Positions 1 through 9,206 of a stretch of DNA of 34,679 bases are shown here, piece by piece (positions within the stretch are counted from its first letter, which is position 1; every line of letters begins with the position of its first letter). The notes beneath the pieces are model-generated. The model ran no database searches and was not told the origin of the DNA. It saw nothing but the letters and a program-made list of their open reading frames with translations. The position numbers were made by a program, and so were the translations under genes. Source of the stretch: Pseudomonadota bacterium (GTDB lineage Bacteria; Myxococcota_A; Polyangia; Fen-1088); NCBI GenBank assembly GCA_023438785.1, contig JAEXQJ010000374.1, forward strand, positions 1 through 34,679, given 5' to 3'.

Positions 1-1957
1 TGATCAAGATGGGGGGGGCGGCGGCCGTGGCCGGCGCGGCCACGTGGGGGGGGGGGGCGGGCGCGGCTTCATGCAGCGGCAGACGCACCACGAAGGTGGA
101 TCCGCGCCCCACGCCCTCGCTGAGCCCCGTCACGGTGCCACCGTGTAGCTCCACCAGTCCCTTGACCAGCGCCAGGCCCAAGCCCAATCCGCCCCGGCTG
201 CGATCGAGGGTGTTCTCCGCCTGCAGAAACGGCTCGAACACGCGGTCCAGCAGCTCGGGTTCGATTCCCGCGCCGTTGTCGCGCACCTCGATTACCGCGA
301 GGCCGTCGTCGTCTCGGGCCAACGACAGCCGCGCGTGGCCGCCCGCGGGTGTGAACTTGGCGGCGTTTTGCAGAAGGTTGCCGATGATTTGCGCCAGGCG
401 CGTGCGGTCGGCGTTCACGTACAGGGGCTCCTCAGGCACCTGCACCTCAAACCCAATCTCGCCGCGCACAAAGAGGCTGTGCAGATCGCCCGCCGCGCTG
501 CGGACCAGCGAATTGAGCTCGATAGTCTCGCGCTGCAGGCGGAACTTGCCGCGCGAGATGCGGGTGACGTCCAGCAGATCGTCGATCAGGCGCGCCAACT
601 GGTTCACCTGCCGGTCGATGACCTGCAGGGCGTGCCGCGCCTGCGGACTGCCGGCCGGAACGCGGTCCATGATGGTCACGCTGTTGCGGATGGGCGCGAG
701 CGGATTGCGCAGCTCGTGTGACAACACGCCCAGGAACTCATTCTTGCGCCGGTCGGCCTCGCGCAACTGCGCCTCCCGCGCGCGCAGGGCCTCCTCGGCG
801 TGCTTGCGCTCGGTGATGTCGGCCACCGTTCCCACGAAGCTGACCGCATGCCGGGCGCTCCCTTGTCCCTCGAACTCGGGCAAGCCATGGGCCTCGACCC
901 AGCGTTGGGCGCCGTCCGGCCGATGGATTCGGTACTCCACGGCATAGGGTTGCGGGTTGGCCGCGTCCAGGGCGGCCTCCACCGCGGCCCACACCCGTTT
1001 CAGGTCGTCGGCGTGGATCAGCTTCAGGAGCTCGTCCACGGGGCGGCGAGCGCCCTGCACGCCGAAGATGCGCCGGTAGCCCTCGTCAAAGGTGGCCACG
1101 CGGTCCACGGGATCGTAGTGCCACCAGCCCAGGCGGGCCGCGTCCAGGGCCAGCCGTCGTTGCCGAGCGAGTTGCGCGCGATCGGCTTCGGCCTGCTTGC
1201 TCTCGGTGATGTCGCGCGAGATGCCGAGCAGACCCACCACGCGGCCCTCGAAGTCGCGGTACGGGGTCTTGCACGACGACCAGATGCGGACCGTGCCATC
1301 GGGCAGCGGCACGGCCTCTTCCACCAGCGTGGCCTCGCCGGCCTCCATGATGCGGCGATCGGTCTCCATCAGCCTCAGGGCGACTTCCCGATCCTCCAGG
1401 ACCTCCGCATCGGTGTGACCCATCACCGCGGCAAGCGGCTTGCCGATCAACTTCAGAGTGGCCGGGTTAGCGAAGGTGAAACGGCCCGCTCGGTCCTTGG
1501 CGAAGATGACGTCGCTCGAAGCGTCGCTGATGACGCCCAGGAGGGCCGCGCTCTCGCGTAGGGCTGCCTCGGCCTGCTTGCGATCGTCGATGCGATGGAA
1601 GAAGACGGCCAGCCCACCCTCGGCGGTCGGGAACACTTGCACGTCCACCCAGAGATCCAGCGGCGCGAATCGTTCCTCGAAGCGCTCGGACACGCGCGTG
1701 CGCATGACCCGGTGGTACACGTCCCAGAACTTGAGTCGTGGATCCGCGGCCGTGGGCCACACGTCCCAGATGCAGCGACCCAGAAGCTCGCCGCGCGGTA
1801 TGCCGGTTGTCTTCTCCTGGGCCTTGTTGATCAGTACGCAGCGGAACTGGGCGTCGAGCACGTAGATGGGCTCACCGTGTTCGAGCACGTCCAGCGCTCG
1901 AGCCCGCTCCTCACCGAGTTGCTGAGGTTCTGCGGGAGATGCCTTGCTGAGCTTCAT
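1..1957 (-). CDS. Hybrid sensor histidine kinase, three PAS domains, receiver cut by window edge (3' partial)
   Basis: Cytoplasmic sensor kinase of the two-component family; it would autophosphorylate on His and pass phosphate to its own receiver. From the ATG at 1957 I read PAS domains at about residues 15-120, 125-245 and 255-385. A HisKA H-box follows (FLGVLSHELRNP, His414), then the ATPase domain with an N-box (NLLQNAAKFTP) and G-boxes (DNGAG, GGLGLGLALVKGL). A Pro/Ala linker then leads into PPILI at the edge, which looks like the first strand of a receiver. No TM segment is seen. It lies 37 nt downstream of the next kinase gene and shares its N-terminal PAS layout. No clear Shine-Dalgarno precedes the ATG; a GTG five codons upstream is an alternative. 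The linker is encoded through C-tracts of 12 and 8. Family is certain; the signal sensed is unknown. Confidence 0.9.
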   Translation of the reverse strand, partial: MKLSKASPAEPQQLGEERARALDVLEHGEPIYVLDAQFRCVLINKAQEKTTGIPRGELLGRCIWDVWPTAADPRLKFWDVYHRVMRTRVSERFEERFAPLDLWVDVQVFPTAEGGLAVFFHRIDDRKQAEAALRESAALLGVISDASSDVIFAKDRAGRFTFANPATLKLIGKPLAAVMGHTDAEVLEDREVALRLMETDRRIMEAGEATLVEEAVPLPDGTVRIWSSCKTPYRDFEGRVVGLLGISRDITESKQAEADRAQLARQRRLALDAARLGWWHYDPVDRVATFDEGYRRIFGVQGARRPVDELLKLIHADDLKRVWAAVEAALDAANPQPYAVEYRIHRPDGAQRWVEAHGLPEFEGQGSARHAVSFVGTVADITERKHAEEALRAREAQLREADRRKNEFLGVLSHELRNPLAPIRNSVTIMDRVPAGSPQARHALQVIDRQVNQLARLIDDLLDVTRISRGKFRLQRETIELNSLVRSAAGDLHSLFVRGEIGFEVQVPEEPLYVNADRTRLAQIIGNLLQNAAKFTPAGGHARLSLARDDDGLAVIEVRDNGAGIEPELLDRVFEPFLQAENTLDRSRGGLGLGLALVKGLVELHGGTVTGLSEGVGRGSTFVVRLPLHEAAPAPPPHVAAPATAAAPPILI

Positions 1958-1994
1958 GCCGGGGACCGGCACAGCACGCTGAGCGCCGGTCTGC

Positions 1995-4900
1995 TTAGTC
2001 TGGGCTCCGCACCTTCAGCCGCAAGGCGGATCCGTCGCCCGACTGCGAAAGGATCCTCTCCAGAACGCACGGGTCGACGGGCTTGGCCACGTGGCTGTCG
2101 AATCCCGCACGAATTGCGTGCTCCTTGTCTTCGGGCGAGGCGTAGCCAGTCAAGGCCACCAGAACGGCCTTGTCCAAGGTGGTGTCGCCGCGGAAGGCGT
2201 GCGCGACCTGGTAGCCGTCCATGTCCGGCAGGCCGACGTCGCACAGGACGACCTCGGGGGGGCAGCGACGGGCCATCGCGATCCCCTCGGGCCCGGTGTG
2301 GGCCACCTCAGCCGTGTGTCCCGCGAGTTCGACCACCTCTTTCAGGCTCTCGGCGGCATCGGGGTTGTCCTCGATGATGAGGACTCTTCGCGCCCGCGAC
2401 GTCCGCGCCGGGGGCTCCCGTCCCGTGAGTGCGCGCGCGGACCGATCCTCCAGGGGCAGATGCAGCACGAACTCGGATCCGTGGCCTGGGCCCGCGCTCG
2501 ATGCGCTCACCGTTCCGCCGTGCAATTCGGCCAGGCCTTTGACCAAGGCCAGGCCCAGGCCCAGTCCGCCCCGGCTGCGATCCAGGCTGCGATCACCCTG
2601 CGCGAAAGGCTGGAAGAGACGGGGCAACATCTCGCGCGAGATCCCGGCGCCCGTGTCCTGTACGCGGATCACGGCCTCACCGGGCGCGCTTTCCAGCACC
2701 AGCCGAACGCGTCCGCCGCTCGACGTGAACTTGGCCGCATTGTTCAACAGGTTGCCCACGGCTTGGGCCAGACGTGTGGCATCGCCCCACACGCGCAACG
2801 GCTGCTCGTCCACTTGCAGCTCGAATTCGATCCCGTTGCGCGCGAACTGGTCCCGGTGATCCTCGGCCACGCCGTGCACGATCTTCTGAAGCTCGACTGA
2901 CTCGCGCTGCAGGTTGATCTTGCCCCGGCTGATGCGGGTGACGTCCAGCAGATCGTCCACGAGCCGGGTCAGGTGTTGGGTCTGGCGATCGATCACCTGG
3001 CGCGCCCGCCGCGCTTGCTCGCTGCCCGGCGCGGTCCGCTCCAGGATGTAAACGCTGTTGCGAATGGGGGCCAGCGGATTGCGCAGCTCGTGCGAGAGCA
3101 TGGCCAAAAACTCGTTCTTGCGCTGGTCCATCTCGCGCAGGTGTTCATTGGCCGTCCGCAGCGCCGCCTCGGCCGCGCGGCGCTCCGTCACATCGACGGC
3201 CATCGTGACCACGAAGCGCCGCCCATCCCGGAGCCGCCCTGGCCGCGACGTGCTGACACTCCAACGTCGTTCCTGCCCCGATCGCGTGTGGATGGGTAAC
3301 TCGACCCCGACCTCACGCCGCGACCCGCTGAACAGCGAGCGTATGTGCTCGCGCATCTCTTGCGCACCGGCCCCGTAGGCGCGGCTCAGCCACGCGTCGA
3401 GCGACGGGATGTCCTCGCGCGTGTAGCCGGTCAGCTCGGTCCAACTGCGGCTCGTCTGCAGCACCTCGCCGTCCTCGGCGTGCAGGATGATGGGGATGGG
3501 CGCTTCGTCGATGGCTCGTCGCAGCTCCTCCTCGCTGGCGAGCAGCGCCTCCTCGGCCTGCTTACGCTCGGTGATGTCGCGGGCCACGCCCACCAGCCCG
3601 ATGACCCGACCCCGATCGTCGCGTAACGGGGCCTTGGTGGCCAGGAAAATGCGCCGGCCACGCGGGGTTGAGACGTTCTCCTCCACGACCTCCGCGCGGT
3701 TGGTCCGCATGATGCGGCGGTCGTTCTCCATGACCGCGGCGGCCTCTTGCGCATCCATGAAGACCTCTCGATTGTTGCGACCGAGGGTCTCGCCCTCGGC
3801 GGACTTGCCGATGGCGGTCAGCGTGGCCGGGTTGACGAGCAGGAAGCGGCTTTCGAGGTCCTTGACGAAAACCAGATCGGGGATGGTGTCGGCCACCAGG
3901 CGCAGGAGCGCGGAGCTGCGCCGTTCGGCTTCCACGCTGGCGCGCAGAGCCTCGTCTGCCTTCTTGCGCGCGGTGATGATTTCGCTGAGCAGGATGAGCC
4001 CGCCGATCTCGCCCGAGTCGAGGTACCAGGGCCGTAGCTCCCAGCGCACCCAGTCCTGCGTGCCGTCGGCGTGCAGGAAGGTATCCTCCTCGGCCCGTTC
4101 TACATGCCCAGCCAGGCAGTGACGGTGGATCTCTCGCCAACGTTCGGTCTTGGGGAAGACTTCGTAGACGCTGCGGCCGATGACGTCCACATCGCCGGCG
4201 CGATAGTCGCGCAGGTAGCGGCGACTGACCGCCAGGTGGCGCATTTCGCGATCGTAGACGGCCACCGCGGCCGGGGCGTGGTCGATGAACAGGCGCAGGC
4301 GCTTTTCGCTCTGCCGCGCGGCCTGCGCCGCGTCCTTCTGCTCCTGGATGTCGGTGGCGGTGCCCAGCCAGCGTTCGATGCGGCCGCCATTCTCGCGCAC
4401 GGGCAGGCACTGGGCCAGGAACCAGCGGTAGGCACCGTCACGGGCGCGGCGCAGCCGCAACTCCATCGAGTACGGCCCTCCGGTCCGCACGGCTTCTTGC
4501 CAGCGTCGTGCGGTCTCAGGGCGCTCGTCGGGGTGGATGAGCTCCAGCCAGCCCGCACCTTGCTCCAGGCTCAGCCCGGTGTACTCGCGCCAGCGATCGT
4601 TGGCGTAGTCTGTCTTCCCGTCCGCGTGGATGAGCCACATGAGCTGCGGCATGGTTTCGGCCAGTTGGCGAAAGCGGGCTTCGCTCTCGCGCAGGCGCGC
4701 CTCGGCCTGTTTGCGCGGGTTGATCGGCCGGTGGAAGGCCGCGACGTATTCCGTGCCCACGGGTTGTAGGTCCACCTCGACCCACAGATCCATGGGTGGG
4801 TAGTACTCCTCGAACGCGGCGGGGACGCGATCGCGCTGCACCTGCTGGTAGGCAGACCAGAATTTCAGGGCCGGGCTGGCCGCGTCCGGGAACACGTCCC

Positions 4901-5081
4901 ACATGCTGCGGCCGAGCAAATCTCGGCGGGGCTTTCCCGAGAGCTGTTCGTACCCCTGGTTGACGTACACGTAGCGCCACGCCGCGTCCAGAACGGCACA
5001 GGGGCGGCCCGCCTCCAGCACGTCGGCGGCCAGAGTCAACGGGGTGCGCGAATCGGCTTCGTGCCTTTCGTCGGACGACAT
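1995..5081 (-). CDS. Hybrid sensor histidine kinase with five PAS domains and C-terminal receiver
   Basis: Soluble hybrid two-component kinase of 1028 residues. Five PAS/PAC modules occupy roughly residues 20-120, 130-255, 260-385, 390-515 and 520-645; several end in the DITERK-like PAC signature. HisKA carries FLAMLSHELRNP with His664. The ATPase domain has NLLNNAAKFT, DTGAGIS and GGLGLGLALVKGL. The receiver (about 905-1020) starts RRVLIIEDNPD and has phosphoacceptor Asp948 in VVLCDVGLPDMDGY and the conserved Lys in AKPVD. No signal peptide or TM segment is visible, so sensing is probably cytoplasmic. It is followed after 37 nt by a paralogous kinase, probably co-transcribed. Family is certain; ligand and output partner are unknown. 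Confidence 0.95.
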   Translation of the reverse strand: MSSDERHEADSRTPLTLAADVLEAGRPCAVLDAAWRYVYVNQGYEQLSGKPRRDLLGRSMWDVFPDAASPALKFWSAYQQVQRDRVPAAFEEYYPPMDLWVEVDLQPVGTEYVAAFHRPINPRKQAEARLRESEARFRQLAETMPQLMWLIHADGKTDYANDRWREYTGLSLEQGAGWLELIHPDERPETARRWQEAVRTGGPYSMELRLRRARDGAYRWFLAQCLPVRENGGRIERWLGTATDIQEQKDAAQAARQSEKRLRLFIDHAPAAVAVYDREMRHLAVSRRYLRDYRAGDVDVIGRSVYEVFPKTERWREIHRHCLAGHVERAEEDTFLHADGTQDWVRWELRPWYLDSGEIGGLILLSEIITARKKADEALRASVEAERRSSALLRLVADTIPDLVFVKDLESRFLLVNPATLTAIGKSAEGETLGRNNREVFMDAQEAAAVMENDRRIMRTNRAEVVEENVSTPRGRRIFLATKAPLRDDRGRVIGLVGVARDITERKQAEEALLASEEELRRAIDEAPIPIILHAEDGEVLQTSRSWTELTGYTREDIPSLDAWLSRAYGAGAQEMREHIRSLFSGSRREVGVELPIHTRSGQERRWSVSTSRPGRLRDGRRFVVTMAVDVTERRAAEAALRTANEHLREMDQRKNEFLAMLSHELRNPLAPIRNSVYILERTAPGSEQARRARQVIDRQTQHLTRLVDDLLDVTRISRGKINLQRESVELQKIVHGVAEDHRDQFARNGIEFELQVDEQPLRVWGDATRLAQAVGNLLNNAAKFTSSGGRVRLVLESAPGEAVIRVQDTGAGISREMLPRLFQPFAQGDRSLDRSRGGLGLGLALVKGLAELHGGTVSASSAGPGHGSEFVLHLPLEDRSARALTGREPPARTSRARRVLIIEDNPDAAESLKEVVELAGHTAEVAHTGPEGIAMARRCPPEVVLCDVGLPDMDGYQVAHAFRGDTTLDKAVLVALTGYASPEDKEHAIRAGFDSHVAKPVDPCVLERILSQSGDGSALRLKVRSPD

Positions 5082-5232
5082 CCGCGATCAGAGTCTGGTC
5101 TCAGGCAGGGCCAGCGGCCCGGAAGTCTTCCGCATGAGCGGCCGAAGCTCTGATGCAAGTGCGATCAGCGACTGGCGGTTCGTGGCAGAGGTCGCGCGTT
5201 GCCGGTCGGGCGCCTTCGGGGGAGCCGTCGGC
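5082..5232. other. Intergenic gap upstream of the five-PAS kinase
   Basis: Between the stop of the membrane glycosyltransferase gene and the start of the kinase gene, both on the minus strand. I see no convincing gene, hairpin or promoter motif; the kinase promoter may lie here by position. Confidence 0.4.
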
Positions 5233-6696
5233 CTATTTGGCGTAGCGCAGCCGTTCCTGCTCGCTTTGTTCGCAGGTCAGGCCGGCCGCGTGGATGCGCA
5301 GGAAGCGAAGCTGCTCGGGTTCGTTGCGGGCGAGGTCGGATTTGGTGGCGTCGGACTGCGCATCCCAGTCGAGCATCTGCTGGTTCCGGTCGGCCCAGAA
5401 GTCCGGGCCGGCGAAGCGCGGATAGACCTGGAAGTACAGCCAGCCGTACAGCGCCATGTGCACGCAGGCGGTGGCCAGGACCGCGTGGCGCAGCCAGGAG
5501 AACCGCCGCTCGGCCACCGTGAATACTGTCGCGCCCAAGAGGGCATAGAACGGCCACACACCGATGGAGCGCAGGGCGTGCGGCAATCCCTCGTGCGTGA
5601 GCGCGCCGGCCAGAACGCCCGCGAGGACACCCGCCAAGCCCAACCCCACCACGCGTGCGAGCGACAGGGGCGGACGGTACTCCACGGCGGGCCTGGGACG
5701 TCCGCGAAGCGTCGCCAGGATCAGGACGCCCCCCAACACCAAGGCCAGATCCTCCAGCAGCCCCAACATGCCGAACATCTGGATGGAATGCCGCCCGTTC
5801 GGATCCCCGGTAAAGAAGAGAAACGAAGGCCGGAAGTAGAGAGAGATGTTGTCACCCAGTATGCGCAGGAAGGCGATGGCGTTGGGCAGATGGCCGTGTT
5901 GGCTCTCCAGATAGCCCCGCGAGAAGATCGCCAAGTCCAGGCTGCGGCCCATGAACTGCGGATTGCTCAGGAACCTCAACAGCGGGATGGCCAGCGGAAC
6001 CAACGTGCCCGCGAAGCAGGCCAGCCGTTTCCAATCCCGCAGCACGTGCCCCCCGGCCAGGAAGAACAAGGCCACGAAGAGCAACGGCGCCTGGATGCGA
6101 AAGGGCGGATACGTGTAGAGCGCGCCCGCGAACATGACCCCCGCCAGGGCCGCCCCTAGAAGAGGCCTGCGGTGTAGCCAGAAATAACAACCCCACACCA
6201 AAAAGGGCGGCGCGAAGGGCGGGTCCCAGGCGATGCGCGAAAACTGGAACGACCAGGGCGACAGGCAGCCGATCAACAGCGCGTACAGGGCGAAGCGGGG
6301 TCCGGCGATGCGCTTGCCGAGGAAGTAGACGCCGACCAGGGTCACCACGGTGGCGAAGGCGGAGTAGGCGCGGATGGAGGCGATGGTGACCCCGAGCAGC
6401 TTGGTCCACGCCACCCCCAGGTACAGGTACACGGGCGTGTAGAAGCCGCCCGCGAAGCCCTTGGCAAACAGGGGCCACGACACGCCGTATCCGGACTCGC
6501 CCGTTTGGCCCAGGCAGGCGAAGTGCAGACCGGCCAGCGCCTCGTCCATGAAGGCTCCGGGGGGGCTCTTCTCCAGGCCCACGAACCGCGCCACCACCGC
6601 GGCGAGGCACAGGGCCGCCAGCCCGACTTCGGGCCAGCGCTGCCGCAACCACGCGGCCAGGCGTGTTCCGGATGATGCGGAATCTCCGTTGGACAT
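5233..6696 (-). CDS. GT-C fold membrane glycosyltransferase (PMT/ArnT-like)
   Basis: Polytopic inner-membrane protein of 487 residues with about ten hydrophobic segments. A membrane segment at about residues 24-40 is followed by a loop with the acidic pair Asp51-Glu52 (FMDEAL). An acidic pair in the first extracytoplasmic loop is the hallmark of GT-C enzymes, which transfer sugars from polyprenyl-phosphate donors outside the membrane. Aromatic motifs in later loops (SPWSFQFSRIAWDPPF) fit the PMT/ArnT group. I chose the ATG at 6696 because the 23 residues upstream of it in frame are Arg/Ala-rich and unlike a membrane protein start. The C-terminal soluble tail is short. Divergent from the exported protein gene at 6865. 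Donor and acceptor cannot be told. Confidence 0.75.
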   Translation of the reverse strand: MSNGDSASSGTRLAAWLRQRWPEVGLAALCLAAVVARFVGLEKSPPGAFMDEALAGLHFACLGQTGESGYGVSWPLFAKGFAGGFYTPVYLYLGVAWTKLLGVTIASIRAYSAFATVVTLVGVYFLGKRIAGPRFALYALLIGCLSPWSFQFSRIAWDPPFAPPFLVWGCYFWLHRRPLLGAALAGVMFAGALYTYPPFRIQAPLLFVALFFLAGGHVLRDWKRLACFAGTLVPLAIPLLRFLSNPQFMGRSLDLAIFSRGYLESQHGHLPNAIAFLRILGDNISLYFRPSFLFFTGDPNGRHSIQMFGMLGLLEDLALVLGGVLILATLRGRPRPAVEYRPPLSLARVVGLGLAGVLAGVLAGALTHEGLPHALRSIGVWPFYALLGATVFTVAERRFSWLRHAVLATACVHMALYGWLYFQVYPRFAGPDFWADRNQQMLDWDAQSDATKSDLARNEPEQLRFLRIHAAGLTCEQSEQERLRYAK

Positions 6697-6864
6697 GGGC
6701 ACACCGCTATCACATGCCGCGGCCCTCCGGCAGCTTCTGGCGCGTGCCGATGTGAAGCCGGCCACGCTTGGCGCCCGATTTCACGTGGCGAGCGGCATTC
6801 ACCACGGGCCGCGCGTCGGGGTGCTTGCTGAGAAGAGGCGAGCGGGTCAGAGTTCGCCACCCCT

Positions 6865-9144
6865 ATGCGTTTCCTTCGCGTCGCGCTCGTTCTGGCCGGT
6901 CTCGTCGCGTCTTCGGCGCCCGCGGTGGCCAAAACCGTCCAGGTGCCCGAGGGTGGCGCTTCTGTCCCCTGGGGACGGGGTGTGTTGTGCGGAAGCGTGC
7001 CGCAGGGATGGGCCGCGGATGACGATCGGGTGCGGCCGCCCGCGCCGGATGCCTCGGGGGCTCGCGAGGGCGAGCTCAAGGTCGCGAGCGACCGCACGGC
7101 CTGCGGTCCATCCGCCGAGACCGTCACGCTCATCGCCACCGGACCCCTGCCCGATCTGGATCCGGCAGGGACCGTGTTCTATCCCGACGACGGTCGCATC
7201 GATCTGAGGGGCCAGCGTCTGAAGGGCGTGCAGGTCCTGTGGCAGGCGGGCGGCAAGAGCGGTCAGGACACCTGCCTGGATCCGCAGGGCAGCACAAAGC
7301 AGCAGACGTGCGTGGTGCCCGTGGGGCGTGGCCTGCCGGGCGACGTGGTTTTGCGCTGGCTGCCGGCCCGCGCGCTCAGCGGCGCGGACGTGGTGACCTT
7401 CGATCGCGGAGGCCGCCGTGTGGATCCCGCGTCCTGGGTGATTCGGCCGGCCCGCGTGGTCTTGTCCAGCATGCTGGGTGCCACCGACGCGGTGGACGTG
7501 TCGCAGGGGCCGGGGCGGGTGCCGCTCGTGCACCCGGAGGCCGTGGCCTCGGTCGATTGTGGTCAGGCGCGCTGCGAGCTGACGGACAACGACGTGGTCG
7601 TGCGCAGCTTCCCGGCCAGCGCCACCAGCGTCACCGTGCGCCTGCGTCTTCTGCCTCGCTACTCCTTCGTGCACGGCGAGAGCCAGGAGTCCAGCGTGAC
7701 GGCCGTGCTGCCGCTTCTGCACTGTCCCTTGTCCATCGTGTCGGGGCCGCCCCTGCGCGGCGACGTGGAGGCGGCCCAGGTGGCCGTGCGCATGGACGCG
7801 CGTTGTGCCTCGGGGACGCGCCTGCGCTGGCTGGTGGACGGCAACACGGCGGATGTCTCCAAGGTGGTCAAGACCAGCAGCGCCACGTATTTCTTGGTGC
7901 GCACCGGACGCCTCATGCGCGAGCGGGTCAACATCACGGTCACCCGGGCCGACATGGACGGGACGGTGATTGGCGTGCTGGACAGCCCCACCATCCCGGC
8001 GCCGCGCCCGCGCGTGGTGCTCGAATTGCCGAAGTTCGGTCCCATCGACTTCGTGCCCACCAACCGCAACGCCACGCTCACGGTCAGCGGCGCGGGCGAG
8101 CACGCGCGGCTGGTGCCTATCTCCGTCGAGGGCGACTACACGGCCACGCCCGCGCCCGACGGCAGATCGTACCTGGTGCGCGGCGAGCCGGGGGCGACCG
8201 GCCTGGTGGCCCTGCGCTTCGGCTATCGGCCCGAGGGACTGCCGCCTGAGCTGGCGGGCACGAACACGGCGCTCATCGACGAGCAGGTCAATCGCGCCTT
8301 GCGCGAGGCCAGCGTGCCTGCCCCGTTTTCCACGTCGGCCGACACGGACAAGCCCCTGGCCGAGTTGGTGTGTGCCGACAAGCAGGGCAAGCCCCGGCGC
8401 CTGGAGCCTGGCAAACAGAACGTGATCCCCTTCGAGCAACGCGGGACGTGTCAGGTCATCCTCCACCGCGAGCGCCTGAGCGTGGAGGATGGCATGCAAG
8501 AGATCGTCCTGGACGTGGACGTGACGAGCGCCGACGGGGCGACGCGGGCCGGGGCCGCCCTGCACGAGCGGCTGGTGCTCCGTCCCGGCGGCGAAAAGCA
8601 GGTCATTCCATTGCGGGGCGGCTTGCAACAGTTCGACCACATGGTGGTGCGTATCTCTCTGGTCATCGATGAGACGCGCTACACCTTGGGGCCGCTGGTC
8701 CGCAGCGGGATCCCCTCGGTGCAGTGGACGGCCATCGTGGAGGGCGGTCGCGCGCGGCTCTACGCCACGGTCGACATCCCCGCCGGCCTGTATCGCCTCA
8801 ACAGCCCCTCGGGCCAGCTCACCCTCAACTTCGGCATCTTGTCGCGCATCGTCGCGCTCAACAAACACGGCCGGGAGAGCCTGCTCGGCCTGGAGCTGGG
8901 CCTGATGGGCCTGAGCCTGGTCCAGCCGGCCAGCGAGACCCAGTACCCGCGCACCCTGGGCATCGTGGGCGGGCTGGGCATCCGCGTCCCCCTGGGCAGC
9001 GGCGCCGCGGTGTCCGTGCACGCCTGGGCCGTCTACGAACTGCGCGCCCGGTATCAGCTCCCGAACTCGACCCGGGACGCCTCCCACTTCGGCGTGGTGT
9101 TCGGGCCCAGCATCTCGGTGGGCAACGTGGGCGCAAATTTCTAG
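6865..9144 (+). CDS. Large exported cysteine-rich protein with barrel-like C-terminus, function unknown
   Basis: A 759-residue protein with a clear Sec signal peptide: basic MRFLR, hydrophobic core, and cleavage after about APAVA at residue 22-23. The rest is beta-rich, with many short alternating hydrophobic stretches resembling stacked Ig-like or bacterial surface domains. About ten cysteines occur in the mature part, several in close pairs (DTCLDP/QTCVVP, VDCGQARCEL), suggesting disulfides. The last ~170 residues have alternating strands with Gly/aromatic turns and end in Phe, as outer-membrane beta-barrels often do. I recognise no named family. The ATG at 6865 lacks a visible Shine-Dalgarno but is fixed by the signal peptide. 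A 746-codon open frame on the opposite strand is a composition artefact. Confidence 0.8.
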   Translation: MRFLRVALVLAGLVASSAPAVAKTVQVPEGGASVPWGRGVLCGSVPQGWAADDDRVRPPAPDASGAREGELKVASDRTACGPSAETVTLIATGPLPDLDPAGTVFYPDDGRIDLRGQRLKGVQVLWQAGGKSGQDTCLDPQGSTKQQTCVVPVGRGLPGDVVLRWLPARALSGADVVTFDRGGRRVDPASWVIRPARVVLSSMLGATDAVDVSQGPGRVPLVHPEAVASVDCGQARCELTDNDVVVRSFPASATSVTVRLRLLPRYSFVHGESQESSVTAVLPLLHCPLSIVSGPPLRGDVEAAQVAVRMDARCASGTRLRWLVDGNTADVSKVVKTSSATYFLVRTGRLMRERVNITVTRADMDGTVIGVLDSPTIPAPRPRVVLELPKFGPIDFVPTNRNATLTVSGAGEHARLVPISVEGDYTATPAPDGRSYLVRGEPGATGLVALRFGYRPEGLPPELAGTNTALIDEQVNRALREASVPAPFSTSADTDKPLAELVCADKQGKPRRLEPGKQNVIPFEQRGTCQVILHRERLSVEDGMQEIVLDVDVTSADGATRAGAALHERLVLRPGGEKQVIPLRGGLQQFDHMVVRISLVIDETRYTLGPLVRSGIPSVQWTAIVEGGRARLYATVDIPAGLYRLNSPSGQLTLNFGILSRIVALNKHGRESLLGLELGLMGLSLVQPASETQYPRTLGIVGGLGIRVPLGSGAAVSVHAWAVYELRARYQLPNSTRDASHFGVVFGPSISVGNVGANF

Positions 9145-9166
9145 CCCATCACATCAGGCGGGCGTG

Positions 9167-9191
9167 GCGAAGATTGTGCGCTAGTCTTCGC
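9167..9191 (+). terminator. Stem-loop between exported-protein gene and GH13 gene
   Basis: Seven perfectly paired bases (GCGAAGA with TCTTCGC) around an 11-nt loop that can be shortened by wobble pairs. It lies 22 nt after the upstream stop and 16 nt before the next start. There is no U-tract, so it may be an attenuator or processing site, or chance. Confidence 0.35.
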
Positions 9192-9206
9192 GCAGCGAGG
9201 GCGGGC

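Noticed and set aside
257..270. GGGTTCGATTCCCG resembles a tRNA T-arm
   Set aside because: It lies inside the ATPase domain of the first kinase, read in frame as Gly-Ile-Glu-Pro on the minus strand, and no acceptor stem or anticodon arm surrounds it.
9..947. A 312-codon plus-strand open frame at the left edge
   Set aside because: It is opposite the HisKA and ATPase domains of a clear histidine kinase and encodes Arg/Ser-rich sequence with no domain.
6847..9087. A 746-codon open frame antisense to the exported protein
   Set aside because: Its composition (His, Arg, Gln, Gly-rich) and lack of any motif are typical of the reverse frame of a GC-rich gene; the plus-strand gene has a signal peptide.
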